Of a stretch of 64,000 bases of DNA, positions 56,010 to 64,000 are shown one piece after another (positions within the stretch are counted from its first letter, which is position 1; each line of letters starts with the position of its first letter). The translations under genes and the position numbers were made by a program. The notes under the pieces were generated by a model. It saw only the letters and a program-made list of their open reading frames with translations. It made no database searches and was not told the DNA's origin. The stretch lies in NCBI RefSeq assembly GCF_963576675.1, contig NC_088916.1, positions 84,833,501 to 84,897,500 on the forward strand. The letters are read 5' to 3'. Source of the stretch: Euphorbia lathyris (lineage: Eukaryota; Streptophyta; Magnoliopsida; Malpighiales; Euphorbiaceae).

Positions 56010-56182
56010 CTGAAAGGAAACTTGTCAGTAGCAAAAAATGAAAATGGAAAAAGAGATATTATGCATCACAAATGATTATACAGATAAAATCTCCAAACAA
56101 TCCTAGCATCTAAAAGTAAATCCTTCCATTCGGAAACACTGACTCGAAGTTGAGATAAAAAAACTGCTCACACTACAAGTTC

Positions 56183-57414
56183 TGAGCTTTGGATTGAGTT
56201 ACGGTTCCTTGACTAATCAAGAAGTAAATCTGCTTTTCTTTTTGGACCTAGCTTACCTATAATGAGAATTAATTTCCTGACCTCGGAATTTGTTTTTCAA
56301 ATGATGCTTACTTTATTAATGATAAACACTTCCATGTTATAACTTATAAGAGTACAAAAGGCAGACTTGAACTAGGACTCATGCTCATATTATAATTCAA
56401 ACTTCCTAAATAAAAATTCTGAAAATAAAATCATACCTCTATTAGAATTAAAACTTCCTAAATAATAATTCTGATAATAAATTCCTACTCCTCAAAGACT
56501 AAGACTTCCTAAATAAAATAACGATTTATTATGATATAGACTAGCTACAACAGTTTTAACATTGCCTTCCCCTACAAAAATGAGTGTGATCTCATGCACA
56601 AAGATGATAACTGGAGCTACTTCACCATACTTCAGCAAATTTATGCAACTCTACTTTGACCACTATTGTGCCTTTCAACAGTGTGTTGATGCTTACAAAA
56701 ATGCTCACACATATGCAACCAACCAGCTCAAGGGATCATACGACCCATCAAACTTAGGAAATCCAGTTTCTAGAATTTTGGAAGCAGACCTCCTCCTGTG
56801 GTCGTATTCTACTGTCCACCCCCCTGTCTCCTTCCTTGTTGTGCTAGATTGCCTAAATGGTTTCTAGTTGGAGTACCATGGCCTCCACCTTTGGCCTGTC
56901 TTTGGAGTATGAAGCTCAAAAAGGCTTCAAACTGTTTTTCCAGATTACTTGATTCACCCATAACTTGCTCTAATACCACTTTTCTAAGCTCCTGAGTTTT
57001 GGATCAAATTACGGGTCCTTGAACCTTGAAATCAGGAAGTGAATCTTACTTCCTTTTTCTTTCGCGCTAGTATGATGAGAATTAATTAATGCAGCTCGTT
57101 AGAGAGAAACCCAGATCTCTATGATGAGAACTCCTGACCTCTGAATTTGTTTTTCAAATAGTACTTTACCAATGATAAAATGGTTCCTTTCTATAATAGT
57201 ACAAAAGGCAGACTTAAACTAGGATTCCTATTCTATCAGATTTCACACTTCCTAAATAAAAATTCTAAATAATAGAACTTCCTAAATAATAGTTCTGAAA
57301 ATAAACTCCTATTTCTACTAATACTAAGACTTCCTAAATAAATGATAATTCTGAAAATAACAATTTCTAAATAAATTTACTCTGATTTGGAGTAGCTACA
57401 ACAGTTTCCTAACA
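56183..57414 (-). mobile_element. small non-autonomous LTR retrotransposon
   Basis: Direct repeats 56183-56561 and 56993-57414 act as LTRs. On the minus strand they start TGTTAAAACTGTTGTAGCTA and TGTTAGGAAACTGTTGTAGC and end ...CTCA. A PBS-like TGGTATTAGAGC (minus strand, about 56974-56985) follows the upstream LTR, and a purine tract AGGGGAAGGCAA precedes the downstream one. The interior of about 430 bp contains gag-like pieces on the minus strand (ETGFPKFDGSYDPLSWL, KVELHKFAEVW) in shifted frames. It resembles TRIM or SMART elements with a gag relic. No target duplication was confirmed. DMS3 copy A carries the same insertion. Confidence 0.65.
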
Positions 57415-57659
57415 ACATCATTTTCGGTTTATATCAGCAAAAACTTTACTGAAATATCTTGTCTAATTAAATTAACTAAAACATTGAAGGAGACAGTGTA
57501 TACGAATGACAGATCTAAACATTGCCACCACAGTACTTAAAGCATCTGGAGAACCAAGAATTAATGGCAAACAATTAAAAACAGGTGACTTAGTTGAATT
57601 TGTTAGGTAGCTACCATGCTTAAATTAAAAACCATTACACTACACAACATATGTCATGT
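57415..57659. other. gene-free
   Basis: AT-rich DNA between the small LTR element and the putative gypsy LTR. Nothing recognised. Confidence 0.4.
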
Positions 57660-59420
57660 TAGTGTCCTTAATTTTAATTTATTATACCCTGAAATCTAAG
57701 TTATATTATATTTGTTTTAGGATTAGTCGATTAGTTGGGTGTTACGAGTATAGTTTTGAGGGTAATTGCACATTTTTATAATAATTATAAGTTTAGGGTA
57801 AGTTTTAAAAGAAATTAGATGTTTGGAGGATCAAAAGGAACAATTAACGACTTAATTCAAGACCTATATATAGCCTTATTTCAGAAATTAAAATCATTTT
57901 GATCAAACCAATCCTTCATCATTGTTCTTCCTCCATCCTTCTCCTCCATTCTCTCTCCACCTTCAACCACCACCAAAAACAGGGCAGCTCCACCGTTTTG
58001 GGTGTTGCCGGAGATCTAACCGTCCAAATCACCTCAAATTTTAACTGGAGACTCTAGACACATAGAAGCAACTTTTGACTGGAGGGATTTGGATTTGGAG
58101 TAGTGTACAAAGAATACGGGCTAGGAAGATTTGGGACAGATTTAGGGTTTTTGGTGGTGTTGTTCTCAAATTTAGGCTAAGGTAAGTAACGATCAACTAG
58201 TTTTTGATTTTCATGTATAAATATATGTATATTGAGCTATAAATTTTCTTGAATTTGTCTCCTAAGGGTTTTCCTAGAAATGATTTGAGTATTGGTCGTT
58301 GATTTGAGTTTGTGTACAAGTTTGAAGAAAATGAGTTCACAATGGTAATTTTTGGACTATTTTGATTCATACCTTGATGTTGAATTGGTTTTCTTAAGAG
58401 TTTGATTATGATTTAGTTCAATTGATGTTGAAATTGGTTTTCCTAAGGGTTTAAGTGCTATTTGGGTTCAATTGATGTTGATTTGAATTTCAATAAGAGT
58501 TTGAATGTTATTTTGGTTCAATTAGTGTTCAATTGGATTTCTTTAAGGGTTTTAATGATATTTTGGTCAATTGGTGTTAAATTGGATTTCTTCAGGGGTT
58601 CAATTGCTATTTTGGTTCAGTAAATGTTGGATTTCGATTTATTGATGATTGAAGTAAAGTTTGATCTATTTGATGTGAAAATGTATACAATTGAAGTTTG
58701 GTTGGATTTTGGGTAAAGTTTGTATCCATCAGGAGTAGTCCGGACGGGTGGTTTGATATTTGAAGACCATGTTTAGTGAGGAACATGGCCTGTGTACATA
58801 GTCAAAAGACCTAGTCGGGTATTGGCAGCGAAGTGTTGGGTAAGACCAATACGGGATTAGGCATGGTTACAGAGACGTCTCGATTATGTTTGCGTGTTGT
58901 GGATTGGTTTACGAGGGGATACTCGATGATGGATACGATGTTGAATTTGATTCGAACTTTTGTTTTTAGTAAACGTTTATATAAGAATCATTACATTTTG
59001 ATTAAGTTTGATTTGAGATTATTGATTAAACTTCCGTTTTAATTCGATGTTGTTTACAAGTTAATAAGTTTAAGGTTTGGTTTGGTTAAATGTTTTCACA
59101 AATGTATACATATAGCTATTTTACGTAAAAACTAGTTTCTATAGTTGATAGTTGCTTACTGAGATTTTTATCTCATATTTTCAAATGTTTTAATGTTTTT
59201 AGGCGAAGAAGTACGAGGTACAGAGGGAAGTGTTCGATACTAGGGCGAGGATTGGATACGGCCACGATTGTCCAAGTCGTCTTCTAGGGTATTGTATACC
59301 ATTTTGTACATGTAGATATAGGTTTGTTTTGTGCTTGTGAATGTTTAGGCACCCGAGTTGCCAATTTTAGAAGTATAAAGAAGTTGTGGTATGCCGGATT
59401 TTGGTTTGAATTTCCAATTA
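57660..59420 (+). repeat. possible solo LTR of a Del/Tekay-type gypsy element (edges uncertain)
   Basis: Non-coding DNA of about 1.7 kb with LTR-like features of this lineage: TTATACCCTGAAATCTAAG near the left, a TATATATAG promoter-like site at 57868, C-rich leader DNA, a donor-like TAAGGTAAGTAACG (58179-58192), and near the right CTTACTGAGATTTTTATCTC (59157) followed by GTTTTTAGGCGAAGAAGTAC. There is also a series of degenerate GGTTCAATTGATGTTGAAT units of about 60 bp (58370-58640). There is no partner LTR, PBS or target duplication to confirm it. Confidence 0.35.
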
Positions 59421-59425
59421 TGGTG

Positions 59426-60651
59426 TTAATTTATGAGATTAGGCAAATTAAAAGTTAACATGTTAGAATTGGAGTAATTTTCTATGTTTCGAACTCGTTT
59501 TGGTAAAACACACGAGAAAAGAATTCGTAATTGGAAACTATAAATGATTTTCGACCTTTGAGCCTCGGAGGCGTCGAAGCCAGCGTCAAGGGTATTGAAG
59601 CGGGAATCGAAGTGAGCCCGATCACGACGTTGGTTATCCTCCAACATATCCAACCGAGCATAAAGAGCGTTGAAGTCGTGGAGGGGCGGAGGACTGAAAT
59701 TGAGATCCATGCTTGAATCCGAGTCCCCTTCCGCATTGGAGTGAGCCGCCCCCGAAGTCTCGCCCGGGCCAGAAGTTGGACGCTTTAAGGATTTAAAGGC
59801 GTTTTTATCCAACGGCCAAGGCACAAGGTGCGGGAGGCACTCAATGGCGTCGGAGCCGAGAGTGGAGAGGGCGAAGATGGTGACGAGGTGGCCGAACCCG
59901 AGCTTGGCCCGTTTCCGGATGGGCGTGGAGTGGAGGTGAGCAGCCATGTGATAGGCGAGGTCATAGGTGAGCCCATTGGCACAACAGTAGAGGGCCAACA
60001 GTTCATGCTTGTTGACCTTAGAGGACTCGGACTTCCCCGAGAAGTAAAATGAGATGAAGCAGTGGAGAAGTTGGAGGATAGGGTCGCGGATGAGAGATGG
60101 GCGGAGGTTGGAGATATCGTAGTCCTCAGACCCGGTGATGGAGGTCCAAAACTCATGAACGGCAACACCGTTGGGCCAACGGGATGTGCCCCCCTCCGCT
60201 TGGAAAGTGAAATGGTGTTGGAGCCATTGAGTGTCAATGGAGAAGGGGCGGTTGTGGAGGCGGAAGTTGAAGAGGGCGGCTCCGGGGACGTTGTTGGAGG
60301 TGAGGGTGGTGTAGAACTCAATGACCAAGGAGGGGTACACGTGGTATTCTTTACTGTAGATGTCGTACCACCCGAGGGCACGGAGACGAGCTTCGAAAGG
60401 CATGCCGAGATCGTGTAGATCTAGCACGCTACATTGGATATAGGGAAGCTCCATGACGGTGGCGGCACAAAGGTCTTCGTACCGGGTAGCCTCCTCCTCG
60501 GTGAGAAGGTGAAAAGGAGCCCGGTATAGGCGGGTGAGGGGGGTGTGCTTTCCCGCTCGGGTGGTGGTTGTGATTGGTTTTGGGTGCGACCGGTATGGGC
60601 ACGAGTGGCTCGTGGGGGATGCATATCGGCGGTGTTCTTTCGCCTAACCAT
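59426..60651 (-). pseudogene. Athila ORF1-like gene, frameshifted
   Basis: ATG at 60651 opens MVRRKNTADMHPPRATRAHT and a Pro-rich leader. Near 60560 the frame shifts, and the main frame carries RALGWYDIYSKEYHVYPSLV, VIEFYTTLTSNN, FRLHNRPFSIDTQWLQHHF, RPSLIRDPILQLLHCFISF and LLALYCCANG. Its tail has DMLEDNQRRDRAHFDSRF. This is the layout of putative plant transposon / Athila ORF1 proteins, as in the nested element at 35220-36158, though the sequences are distant. The last 30 or so codons look unlike the family and may be read-through at a junction near 59520. Function unknown. Confidence 0.7.
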
Positions 60652-60794
60652 GGTGGAATGTGAGAGTTTTAAGAGAGGGTGGAAGAAAGCTGTGAGAAAG
60701 TTGAGATAGTTGTGAGGAAGAAGGAAAAGAGAAGGGTGATTATATATAGGAAATGAGGGAAGTGGGGATGCAAGCAAAACTCGGATCCCCAGGA

Positions 60795-61497
60795 GGGATA
60801 CGCGCGGCGTGAAGCGGCCACGCCACGCGTATCCCACCTTTTTGAGCGTCAATTACGCAATAGGGGCACGATACGCGGGGCGTACATGGGGGTACGCCAC
60901 GCGCAGTGCACCTCCTGCCCTTTTGGATGGAAGAAAAAGGTAGGAACGCGGGGCGTACATGGTAGTACGTCGCGCGTAAAAACGAATTTGGAACAGTCTT
61001 TTTCGGTTTTTAGATGTATTTTGAATTTTTTTGGAGTTTTTGATTTATGATGTTATTAATGAGGTGTTAATGTTTTTATGGTTTTTTATGTTGAGTTAAT
61101 GTTTTTGTGTGTTTTAATTTTGAAATTAAGAGGGTAGTTAATGCAAAATTTATTATGGAGGGAGGTTGAGGATTTGAATTTGAAAAGGTAGAAGTTGATT
61201 GGAGAGGAGAGGAGGTGGAGTGGATAAGTGGGAAAGATTTTTGGGGAAGAGGAATGATGGGAAGTTATGAAGAAAAAGCTGCCATGGGGAGTTGTGATTC
61301 ACAACTCCCCGAGGATACACGCGGCGCACCCCAGGGTACGCCCCGCGTGTCCTTTATATGGCCTTTATTAAAACGAATTAGGGAGGGTATGCGGGGCGTG
61401 CCTATAGGTATGCCCTGCGTAGTGTGCCTTTTTTGTTAGAAACAGGAGCAGACACGCAACTACGCGGGGCGCAAGGGGTTGTACGTCCCGCGTATCT
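60795..61497. repeat. six dispersed GC-rich imperfect palindromes
   Basis: Each is about 33-41 bp of the form TACGCGGGGCGTAC - short loop - GTACGCCCCGCGTA: 60795-60835, 60872-60904, 60944-60978, 61313-61352, 61387-61422 and 61460-61495. The separate perfect inverted repeat GGGGAGTTGTG/CACAACTCCCC lies at 61287-61310. They lie in AT-rich non-coding DNA between ORF1 and gag. Confidence 0.75.
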
Positions 61498-61712
61498 TAA
61501 AATTTTTGGATTAATGTGGGATTTGTTTTTCCTTTAATTTTATGAAAATAAAAGAAAATAGGATAAAATAAAATAAAGAGCAGTAGAGCAAAAGATGGAA
61601 ATGAAAATAAAATAACAACAATTCAAGATAATACATATAGACAAGTGGTTCGAGAAATTCAAACCGATGCTACGTTTTGAGTCGAAGTAGCTCGACTTTC
61701 TTATACGGAGGC

Positions 61713-63200
61713 TCATTGCAAGACGTCCGGGTCCGAACTTCCCCTATCCATGAGTATTATTGCTTGTCTGGATTCCCGATTTTTACCTCGCGGGTTCTGC
61801 TCAGTGTTCGCCGAGAGCGCTCCTAGAGGCCTTTCCTGCTGTTGACGGTTCAGGTGGGCTACTTGGCGGCTAAGATCCCTGCAAAACATTTCGCTATCGA
61901 AAAGACGGGTTAATATGTCTTTCAACAAAGACGTGACCGATTGGTCGTGTACATTGTTGGAAGGTGGAGCGTTCCGATTACCGGGCGCGGCTTGTGATTG
62001 CCCGAGCCCGTTTTCCCGATATTCTTGCTCAAAGCCGGATGCGGGCCTCAACACGTTATTATTATTGCCATATGACAAGTTCAGGTGTTGATACTGAGGC
62101 CTCCATCCGCCGTTATTATTATTGTGGTGGTGATAGGAGTTCGGATTAGGATTATACCTTGGATTTCCTCCTACGTAACTTACACTCTTTATGTCGCCGG
62201 CGAAAGGGCTACCGGCTTGGCAGTTGAGTCCGTCGTGGTCTCCACCACAGTGATTGCACATTAGGACCTGTGCACTTTTATTGAGGCTTAGCTGGGCAAT
62301 TAATGAGTCAAGTTTCTTATGCATTTCTGCTATGGAGCTTTTCGGAGCCTCTTTCTCCACAGCAAACATTTGTTGTCGCGACGGGCCGGCAAGCCGATCC
62401 TCTTGCCATTGCATGCTTTTCCTCGCGAGCTCATGAATGAGCTCGTAGGCCTCACTAGCTGACTTCCGAAATAGATCCCCACCTGCAGTGGAATCAACAG
62501 TCGCACGGTTAGTGGGGGTTAACCCGTGGTAAAAAGTGCTTACCAAGTCGTGCTTCAGAATGTCATGGTGGGGGCAGTTTCGGAGCAACTTCCGGAACCT
62601 AGCCCAAGCTGCATGAAGGGCCTTGCATTCCAACTGCCTAAAGGACGTGATATCGGTCCGTAACTTGACTGTTTTGGATGGCGAAAAATAGAAGGAGAGG
62701 AACTCCTTTTCTATATCCTCCCATGACGTGATGGATCCCGCCTCCAATGAGTGTATCCATTCCAACGCCTGTCCTGTCAATGAAAAAGGAAACAATTTTA
62801 GTCTCACAGCCTCAACGGGAACACCATTTTGCCGAGAGGTATCGGCACACATAAGAAATTTATCCAAATGTTCGTTGGGGTTCTTATGGAGTTCCCCTCC
62901 GAATTGACCACATTGTTGTATCAGTTGGATCATGTCGGTCTTGATCTCGTATGTGTTGGCCGGGATCGTGGGAGCGACAATGCCATTATGATTTTGGGGG
63001 CGATGCGGAGCAAGGATCTCCATCATCGAACGCGTATCATTGCCCCCACGGATGTTGTTCACGTGCGGCCTTTGGTTTCCGTTGGGTTGGTTGACCTCGG
63101 CGTTGGGGTTTGCCATTCTTTCTCTACGTAACCTACAAAGAGTACGTTCAATTTCGAGATCAATAGGTATGAGAGAATCATTTTTAGATCGGGTGTGCAT
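61713..63200 (-). CDS. Athila-like gag
   Basis: The frame is open from 63233; ATG 63200 is preferred because the family typically starts with MHTRSK-like text followed by IDLEIERTLCRLRRER. That gives 495 residues. The Retrotrans_gag core reads NEHLDKFLMCADTS, RLKLFPFSLTGQALEW, SWEDIEKEFLSFYFSPSK and FRQLECKALHAAWARF. The single knuckle CNHCGGDHDGLNCQ is of the Athila C-x2-C type. An Asn/His/Tyr-rich stretch and a C-terminal coiled-coil-like tail follow, ending at TGC AAT GAG in plus orientation. It would form the particle for the element RNA. No protease or pol follows in frame. Intact. Confidence 0.85.
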   Translation of the reverse strand: MHTRSKNDSLIPIDLEIERTLCRLRRERMANPNAEVNQPNGNQRPHVNNIRGGNDTRSMMEILAPHRPQNHNGIVAPTIPANTYEIKTDMIQLIQQCGQFGGELHKNPNEHLDKFLMCADTSRQNGVPVEAVRLKLFPFSLTGQALEWIHSLEAGSITSWEDIEKEFLSFYFSPSKTVKLRTDITSFRQLECKALHAAWARFRKLLRNCPHHDILKHDLVSTFYHGLTPTNRATVDSTAGGDLFRKSASEAYELIHELARKSMQWQEDRLAGPSRQQMFAVEKEAPKSSIAEMHKKLDSLIAQLSLNKSAQVLMCNHCGGDHDGLNCQAGSPFAGDIKSVSYVGGNPRYNPNPNSYHHHNNNNGGWRPQYQHLNLSYGNNNNVLRPASGFEQEYRENGLGQSQAAPGNRNAPPSNNVHDQSVTSLLKDILTRLFDSEMFCRDLSRQVAHLNRQQQERPLGALSANTEQNPRGKNRESRQAIILMDRGSSDPDVLQ

Positions 63201-63336
63201 AAAGTAAAACAAGTATAAAAGAATTATCAACAAGAAAGAATAATGTTAGTAAAAGTATATATAAACAATTTATACAAAAAGAATGCTTAAACTAACAATG
63301 AAACGTTTTTGTCTAATATTGTAGGAGATTATAAAT

Positions 63337-63353
63337 CCCCGGCAACGGCGCCA
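63337..63353 (-). other. primer binding site, Asp-tRNA type
   Basis: The minus strand reads TGGCGCCGTTGCCGGGG, the canonical Athila/Tat site, six bases inside the LTR edge. Confidence 0.88.
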
Positions 63354-63359
63354 AAAACT

Positions 63360-64000
63360 TGATAGGTGTGGCGCCTAGTGTAGAGCTTTTCCAATGATGA
63401 CTAAATGTGTATTGCAGTGAATGTACTATAAATATGGATGTGATCTTTCCAAATGCTCTATCTTTACTAGACGTCACTACTTAGGGGCAAGTGTACCCCG
63501 TCGTATCAAGGAATCATCCGGTTAAGACCGGGTATCCAATCCACGGGATTTATAATTACAAGTATTAGACGACTCGGTTTCGTATGTTATTTAAGTGGTG
63601 ATTACTTTAGGGTAAAGTAAGACACAACTACACACTATCCCTAACTATTGGCGACACAGATTTATGTAGCTAAAAACCTATGAAGTAGGATGAATAACGA
63701 TAAGTTATAACCACGATAAATAACGACTCTAAATGTATACGGATAATAGTTTACTCTTGTAAAGATGACTAAGTGTAGTAGGACCGACCCGTAAAGCTTT
63801 TAGACTACGTGATTCCTAGTCAAGGCGTGTCTAATGCGGGGGAATTAGAAACTAGGGCCCGTAAGTTCTGTGGCTTGTCAATTAACACGTAAAGGGAAAT
63901 AGAGATTATGAATCATAAATTATAAATATGGAAAGTGAATAGATGAAATACAACCAAGCCTAGTACATAGGAAGAGTACAAGCTAATTAGCGGGTAAAAA
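63360..64000 (-). repeat. 5' LTR of the minus-strand Athila-like element (partial)
   Basis: From TGATAGGTGTGGCG at 63360 (the LTR 3' end on the minus strand, ...CACACCTATCA) to the window edge. Contains GTACCCCGTCGTATCAAGGA and CCACGGGATTTATAATTACA, similar in kind to the GGGATCGAT(A/C) region of Athila LTRs. No coding. Confidence 0.75.

Larger units (their letters stand above)
59426..64000 (-). mobile_element. second pol-less Athila/Tat-like element, 5' LTR cut by window edge
   Basis: On the minus strand: partial 5' LTR (from beyond 64000 to 63360), Asp-tRNA PBS, gag (63200-61713), about 1 kb of non-coding DNA with GC-rich palindromes, then the ORF1-like gene. RT, RNase H and integrase are absent. 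No 3' LTR matching TGATAGGTGTGGC was found to the left, so that side is probably broken near 59430-59540. Confidence 0.75.

Noticed and set aside
56562..56867. 101-codon plus-strand ORF
   Set aside because: The gag-like meaning is on the minus strand within the small LTR element; the plus-strand frame is its shadow.
59828..60418. Two plus-strand ORFs of 74 and 118 codons and a minus-strand 198-codon ORF (59785-60381)
   Set aside because: They are alternative-frame shadows of the minus-strand ORF1-like gene in a GC-rich stretch. The composition is low-complexity, and the correct family reads in another frame.

Overview
The window is repeat-dense nuclear DNA of a flowering plant, probably a eudicot. 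It is AT-rich, has spliced host-gene remnants, and carries plant-type LTR retrotransposons, a CACTA DNA transposon, MITEs and a SINE. Apart from one small ELOF1-like gene, the long coding regions belong to transposable elements, and the host genes seen are broken. A CRM-clade (centromeric) chromovirus points to a pericentromeric setting, but that is inference.

Layout. 1-3690: right part of a Ty1/copia element with an uninterrupted pol and its 3' LTR, abutting the 3' remnant of an F-box (FBA-domain) gene up to 4322. 4923-10988: a CACTA element with matching TIRs and a TTT target duplication; it holds no recognisable transposase, but carries broken exons of a 4-coumarate:CoA ligase-like gene, an unidentified exon-like ORF and a nested Tourist-like MITE. 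11156-11392: the ELOF1-like gene. 12448-14598 (minus): a DMS3-like (RNA-directed DNA methylation) pseudogene with an Au-type SINE in an intron; a second copy lies at 53873-56009.

14770-50677 is a nested and duplicated block. A small LTR element beside DMS3 copy A was hit by a CRM chromovirus (14939-22063, TSD CTTAT). The CRM was hit by a SIRE/Maximus-like copia (TSD GTCTG), and that copia by a pol-less Athila/Tat-like element (32218-40609, TSD CCCAG). A tandem duplication of about 24.6 kb, with breakpoints in the copia 5' LTR and in the flank, then copied everything from mid-LTR to the flank. In the left copy the copia has collapsed to a solo LTR (17412-18738); in the right copy it is still present (26083-43322). 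DMS3 copy B retains the unoccupied CRM target.

50678-64000: old gypsy debris, a fold-back element, a 30-bp minisatellite, DMS3 copy B, a small minus-strand LTR element, a possible solo gypsy LTR, and a second pol-less Athila-like element on the minus strand (gag, ORF1-like gene, Asp-tRNA PBS, start of its 5' LTR). Both pol-less elements have series of GC-rich or covarying stem-loops in otherwise AT-rich non-coding DNA. These look like the least-explained structures here.

Limits: no alignment or database search was possible. Family names rest on motifs recognised by eye, identities between copies are visual estimates, and some LTR edges are approximate.
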